A stretch of 64,000 nucleotides of DNA from Treponema sp. Marseille-Q4130 (lineage in GTDB: Bacteria > Spirochaetota > Spirochaetia > Treponematales > Treponemataceae): the NCBI RefSeq assembly GCF_014334325.1, contig NZ_JACSET010000014.1:1-64000 (forward strand), in the 5' to 3' direction. Below are positions 60,579 through 64,000 of this stretch, one piece after another (position 1 is the first letter of the stretch; every line of letters starts with the position of its first letter). Under the pieces are notes generated by a model, which had not been told where the DNA came from, made no database searches, and saw nothing but the letters and a program-made list of their open reading frames with translations. Made by a program: the position numbers and the translations under genes.

Positions 60579-61334
60579 ATGAGCGTAAGCGGAAAAACGA
60601 TACTGATCACCGGAGGTGCGGGCGGACTCGGATTTGCGATGACCGAAGTTTTGCTTAAAAATAAAGCGAATGTCGTTATGCTCGATGTTGCAGCCGATGT
60701 CGGAGATAAAAAACTCGAAGAGCTTAAACGGACGGGATATGAAGCCGTTTCGTTTATGCAAACCGATGTGACGAAAGAAGAAGATTGGAAGCGCGTCGTC
60801 GATGCTTCAGTCGAACGATACGGCAGGATAGACGTCCTCGTCAATAACGCGGGTATCAATATCAGAAAGCCGATCGAAGAGATGAACATTTCCGAATGGA
60901 ATACGATGATGTCGGTCAATACGGGTTCCGTTTTTCTCGGATGCAAATACGTTATTCCTATAATGAAAAAGCAGGGCGGCGGCGCGATCATCAATACGTC
61001 TTCGGTGTGCGGCCTTATAGGGCATAAATATACGCCTGAAGCGTATACGGCTTCAAAAGGCGCAGTGACGTTGCTGACAAAAGCCATCGCATCGCGTTAT
61101 GCACAGTTCGGCATACGCTGCAATTCGATCCATCCGAGTACGGTCGACACGCCGCTTGTGCAGACACTTTTTAAAGATCCCGCGCGCAAAGCGGAAAGAC
61201 TCGGCGAAGTACCGCTCGGCAGGCTTTGTTCGGCACAGGATGTTGCAAATGCGGTTTTATTTCTTTCGGGAGATGATGCGTCGTTTATAAACGGGCTTGC
61301 GATGACGGTAGACGGCGGAGTTACCTGTTATTAA
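60579..61334 (+). CDS. short-chain dehydrogenase/reductase (SDR)
   Basis: 251 residues from ATG 60579 with GGAGGTG upstream. TGGAGGLGFAMTEVL near residue 11 binds NAD(P), VNNAGINIRKP near 89, the catalytic Ser lies in NTSSVCGLIG and Tyr-Lys in YTASKGAV near 157. It resembles gluconate 5-dehydrogenase-like SDRs. With the Zn enzyme it may perform two oxidations or an oxidation-reduction shuttle on one sugar skeleton. Confidence 0.92.
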   Translation: MSVSGKTILITGGAGGLGFAMTEVLLKNKANVVMLDVAADVGDKKLEELKRTGYEAVSFMQTDVTKEEDWKRVVDASVERYGRIDVLVNNAGINIRKPIEEMNISEWNTMMSVNTGSVFLGCKYVIPIMKKQGGGAIINTSSVCGLIGHKYTPEAYTASKGAVTLLTKAIASRYAQFGIRCNSIHPSTVDTPLVQTLFKDPARKAERLGEVPLGRLCSAQDVANAVLFLSGDDASFINGLAMTVDGGVTCY

Positions 61335-61353
61335 ATAATTTTTAGGAGGCTGT

Positions 61354-62202
61354 ATGAGGTCTGATGTTGATGTGAAAAAATTGAAACTGATGGCTGCAAA
61401 AATGCGGGGGAATGTCGTTGAAATGATTCCTCCCGGAAAAGTCGGCCATCTCGGCGGCAGTTCGTCGATCTGCGATATTCTGTCGGTATTGTATTTTTAC
61501 CGCATGAAAAATCTCGATCCGAAAAATCCCAAAAAGAAAAATCGCGATCGTCTTTTGCTGAGCAAAGGCCACGCCGTACTCGCCCAATATGCCGCGCTCG
61601 TTGAGCTCGGATATTTCGGGCGCGCGGAGCTCAAAAAAGTAAAAACTTTCGGCGGTATGCTGCAAGGACATCCCGACATTGATAAAACGCCCGGGCTTGA
61701 AGCGGTAACCGGTTCGCTCGGTCAAGGCTTAAGTATTTCGGCAGGGATCGCTTCCGCACTTAAACTCGATAAAAGCGGCGCGAAAGTATTTTGCGTGTGC
61801 GGCGACGGCGAACTTGCCGAAGGACAAATTTGGGAAGCGGCGATGAGCGCCGCAAATTACAAACTCGATAATCTCTGTCTCTTTATCGACAAAAACGATG
61901 TGCAGGCGACCGATACCGTACGTGCCGTATTTCCGATGACAACCATATCGGGTAAATTTGCGGCGTTCGGATGGCATGTTATAGAAATCGACGGGCACGA
62001 TATCAGTCAGATACTCGATGCCGTCGATGAAGCCGATTCCGTAAAAGGGGTGCCGACCGTTATCGTTGCAAATACCGTCAAAGGCAAGGGTTTCCCCTTT
62101 GCAGAAGGCAAGGCGCAGTTCCACAATGCCGCGCTCGACGAAAAACTGTACAAAGAAGCGCTGAACTGTGTTGAAATTATGAAAAAGGAGGCTTCAAAAT
62201 GA
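61354..62202 (+). CDS. transketolase, N-terminal (TPP) subunit
   Basis: 282 residues. SKGHAVLAQYAALVELGY near residue 68, GSLGQGLSISAGIA near 118 and GDGELAEGQIWEAAMSA near 148, with the bound diphosphate and Mg2+ ligands, are typical of the split transketolase found in many anaerobes. AGGAGG precedes the ATG. It overlaps the C-terminal subunit gene by 4 bp. The partner subunits together move a two-carbon ketol unit. Confidence 0.94.
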   Translation: MRSDVDVKKLKLMAAKMRGNVVEMIPPGKVGHLGGSSSICDILSVLYFYRMKNLDPKNPKKKNRDRLLLSKGHAVLAQYAALVELGYFGRAELKKVKTFGGMLQGHPDIDKTPGLEAVTGSLGQGLSISAGIASALKLDKSGAKVFCVCGDGELAEGQIWEAAMSAANYKLDNLCLFIDKNDVQATDTVRAVFPMTTISGKFAAFGWHVIEIDGHDISQILDAVDEADSVKGVPTVIVANTVKGKGFPFAEGKAQFHNAALDEKLYKEALNCVEIMKKEASK

Positions 62203-63131
62203 AAATTGAAAGTTTGCGGAAAGCCTACGGCGATGCTCTCGTCGCTTTGGGCGATAAAGACAATCGCATTGTAGCTCTTGAAGCCGATCTCGGAAAATCG
62301 ACGATGAGCATTTCTTTCGGCAAAAAATATCCCGACCGTTATTTTCAAATGGGAATTGCCGAACAGAATATGATATCGACGGCGGCGGGTCTTGCGCTCA
62401 CGGGAAAGATTCCGTTCGCGAGTTCGTTTGCGGTTTTTTCTTCCGGGCGGCCCTATGATCAAATACGTTCGTCGATCGCGATTCCGAATTTGCATGTTAT
62501 TATCTGCGGTTCTTCAGCCGGTTTATCAGATTACGGCGACGGGAAAACGCATCAAAGCATCGACGATATAGCGCTCATGCGCGTTCTTCCACACATGACG
62601 GTTTTGTGTCCCTGTGATGCGCACGAAGTACATCGGATGATGAAAGCGGCGCTCACCTGCAAGGGGCCGGTCTATATCAGAATTTGCCGCGCAGATCTGC
62701 CCGTACTTACCGAATCCGAAACGAGCTATTCCATCGGTAAGATGACCGAGCTTCGAAGTGGAAAAGACATCGTTATTTTCGCATGCGGCGTCATGGTTTC
62801 ACAAAGTCTTAAAGCGGCGGAAATTTTGGCAAAACAAAATATCGACGCGAAAGTTGTCAATCTGTCGACGATTAAGCCGCTCGACGTTAAGCGATTGAAA
62901 GCTTATGTGAAAGGTATGAAAGCCGTTATAACGGCGGAAGAACACAATAAATACTGCGGTATGGGTTCGGCCGTTGCAGAAGTTTTGTGTGAAACGGGAA
63001 TTCCGATCGGTATGGTTGCCGTAGACGATCGCTTCGGCACGAGCGCCGAAGATTACGACAAACTGCTTGCTGCCTATCACCTGATGCCGGAAGATATCGT
63101 TACCAAAGCGCTTTCGATGCTGCGTAAGTGA
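62199..63131 (+). CDS. transketolase, C-terminal subunit
   Basis: 310 residues. RKAYGDALVALGDKDNRIVAL at the start (in part), EADLGKSTMS, GIAEQNMISTAAGLAL with the catalytic Glu, SSAGLSDYGDGKTHQSIDD and the C-terminal lipoyl-transferase-like domain with LSTIKPLD and VDDRFGTSAEDYDKL. It completes the split transketolase. The start ATG overlaps the TGA of the upstream gene. Confidence 0.94.
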   Translation: MKIESLRKAYGDALVALGDKDNRIVALEADLGKSTMSISFGKKYPDRYFQMGIAEQNMISTAAGLALTGKIPFASSFAVFSSGRPYDQIRSSIAIPNLHVIICGSSAGLSDYGDGKTHQSIDDIALMRVLPHMTVLCPCDAHEVHRMMKAALTCKGPVYIRICRADLPVLTESETSYSIGKMTELRSGKDIVIFACGVMVSQSLKAAEILAKQNIDAKVVNLSTIKPLDVKRLKAYVKGMKAVITAEEHNKYCGMGSAVAEVLCETGIPIGMVAVDDRFGTSAEDYDKLLAAYHLMPEDIVTKALSMLRK

Positions 63132-63175
63132 AAAAATATTCGATTCGGAGATAAAAACCTTTTATGGGGGATATT

Positions 63176-64000
63176 ATGAAAATAGGATTTATCGGGCTCG
63201 GCATTATGGGAAAGCCGATGGTCAAAAATCTTTTAAAAGCGGGGCATGAAGTCGTCGTTTACGATATCGTTGCCGAAAATCTGCAGGCGGCCGTGTGCGA
63301 TGGAGCAAAAGCAGGAAAAAATGCCGCTGCAATTGCAGCGGAATGTCCCGTCGTTATTACGATGCTGCCCAATTCTCCGCATGTTAAAGCCGTTGTTATG
63401 GAAAAAGACGGTGTGCTTCAAGGAGCAAAAGAGGGTCTCATCCTTATCGATATGTCTTCGATCGCTCCGCTTGCCAGCAAAGAGATCTGTGAAGCCTGTA
63501 AGAAAAAAGGCGTCCGTATGCTCGACGCTCCTGTTTCCGGAGGAGAACCGAAAGCCATAGACGGAAGTCTTTCGATTATGGTCGGCGGCGATAAAGCCTT
63601 GTTCGAAGAGATGGAACCGATCCTTTCGTGTATGGGTGCTTCAATCGTTTTGTGCGGAGATGTCGGCGCCGGCAATACCACAAAACTTGCAAATCAAATG
63701 ATCGTTGCGGGCAATATCGCGGTTTTGGCGGAAGCGCTTACACTTGCAAAAAAAGCGGGTGTTGATCCCGAAACGGTTTTTCAGGCGATCAAAGGCGGTC
63801 TTGCCGGCTCGACGGTTATGAACGCAAAGGCACCGATGATGATCGAAGGAAATTTCAAGCCGGGATTCAGAATAGATCTGCACATTAAAGATTTGAATAA
63901 CGCGCTTGAGACGGGTCACAAAGTAGGAGCGCCTATGCTCCTTACGGCGAACGTGCAGGAAATGTTCGAAATCCTCCATGCGGACGGATGCGGTTCGGAC
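63176..64000 (+). CDS. beta-hydroxyacid dehydrogenase (GarR / 3-hydroxyisobutyrate dehydrogenase type), cut by window end
   Basis: The first 275 residues from ATG 63176 (TATGGGGG upstream) are open to the window edge. NAD(P) motif GFIGLGIMGKPMVKNL at residue 4, DAPVSGGEPKAIDGSLSIMVGG near 120 and the catalytic Lys in GNTTKLANQMIVAGN near 170 are present; DLNNALETG follows. Family members reduce tartronate semialdehyde, succinic semialdehyde, 3-hydroxyisobutyrate or 3-sulfolactaldehyde. Here it may reduce a short aldehyde released in the transketolase pathway; the exact one is open. Only the last 20-25 residues should be missing. Confidence 0.92.
   Translation, partial: MKIGFIGLGIMGKPMVKNLLKAGHEVVVYDIVAENLQAAVCDGAKAGKNAAAIAAECPVVITMLPNSPHVKAVVMEKDGVLQGAKEGLILIDMSSIAPLASKEICEACKKKGVRMLDAPVSGGEPKAIDGSLSIMVGGDKALFEEMEPILSCMGASIVLCGDVGAGNTTKLANQMIVAGNIAVLAEALTLAKKAGVDPETVFQAIKGGLAGSTVMNAKAPMMIEGNFKPGFRIDLHIKDLNNALETGHKVGAPMLLTANVQEMFEILHADGCGSD

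Noticed and set aside
1-64000. tRNA or rRNA genes, riboswitches
   Set aside because: No cloverleaf with a GTTCRANYC arm, no rRNA core stretch and no riboswitch core that I know was found on either strand.

Overview
The window looks like a chromosomal segment of a Treponema-type spirochaete. The evidence is a roughly 50% GC chromosome, loose lipoprotein signal peptides, an Rpn-type nuclease gene, several 'substrate-binding protein + ABC transporter' sugar operons, and YesM/YesN-type sensing. The base composition fits the higher-GC treponemes better than T. denticola. The species call is inference; no rRNA or tRNA gene is visible.

Layout. 1-0.3 kb: right end of an insertion sequence. 0.4-4.3 kb: two exported phosphatases, a damaged nuclease-like gene and an XRE regulator. 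4.5-11.1 kb: HAD phosphatase, YesL-like protein, LacI regulator and a Ugp-type ABC operon (binding protein, two permeases, glycerophosphodiesterase) with no ATPase gene. 11-15 kb: a lipoprotein metallo-hydrolase, PanE, an aldo/keto reductase and RpiB. 15.3-18 kb: methyltransferase, chain-length-factor-like ketosynthase and acyltransferase, resembling part of an aryl-polyene cluster. 18-20.5 kb: sodium symporter and PfkB kinase. 20.5-29.5 kb (minus strand): YtfQRT-YjfF sugar transporter followed by a second binding protein, a histidine kinase and an AraC-type response regulator, i.e. a transporter with its own sugar sensor. 29.6-36.9 kb: mixed housekeeping genes (alcohol dehydrogenase, ZnuA-like protein, YfcE, TrmH-family methylase, fucose/arabinose-isomerase-like protein, QueH, MerR). 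37.2-45.3 kb: DeoR regulator, DhaK-like, DhaL, PfkB, RbsB/RbsA/RbsC-type transporter and ROK kinase, all on one strand. 45.5-46.7 kb: a broken rpn gene. 47-48.3 kb: peroxiredoxin and a tandem hairpin repeat. 48.3-51.8 kb: argJ-argB-argD. 51.9-53.1 kb: AT-rich AAA ATPase. 53.2-56.6 kb: gatCAB. 56.7-58.4 kb: three unknown genes. 58.5 kb to the end: GntR regulator divergent from Zn-dehydrogenase, SDR, split transketolase and a GarR-type dehydrogenase cut by the window edge.

Three things stand out. (1) A family of about 143-160 bp multi-hairpin elements occurs at three loci: two copies interrupt the rpn gene so cleanly that removing both restores a 296-codon frame, a copy is tandemly duplicated behind the peroxiredoxin gene, and an inverted copy supplies the last codons of the glycerophosphodiesterase. 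(2) The DhaK homologue has Asn at the places of both catalytic histidines, in an operon with three different kinases and one sugar importer. (3) Many genes carry a -10 box only 6-8 nt before the ATG and no Shine-Dalgarno sequence, implying leaderless mRNAs. All calls are from reading sequence only; no database search was run.
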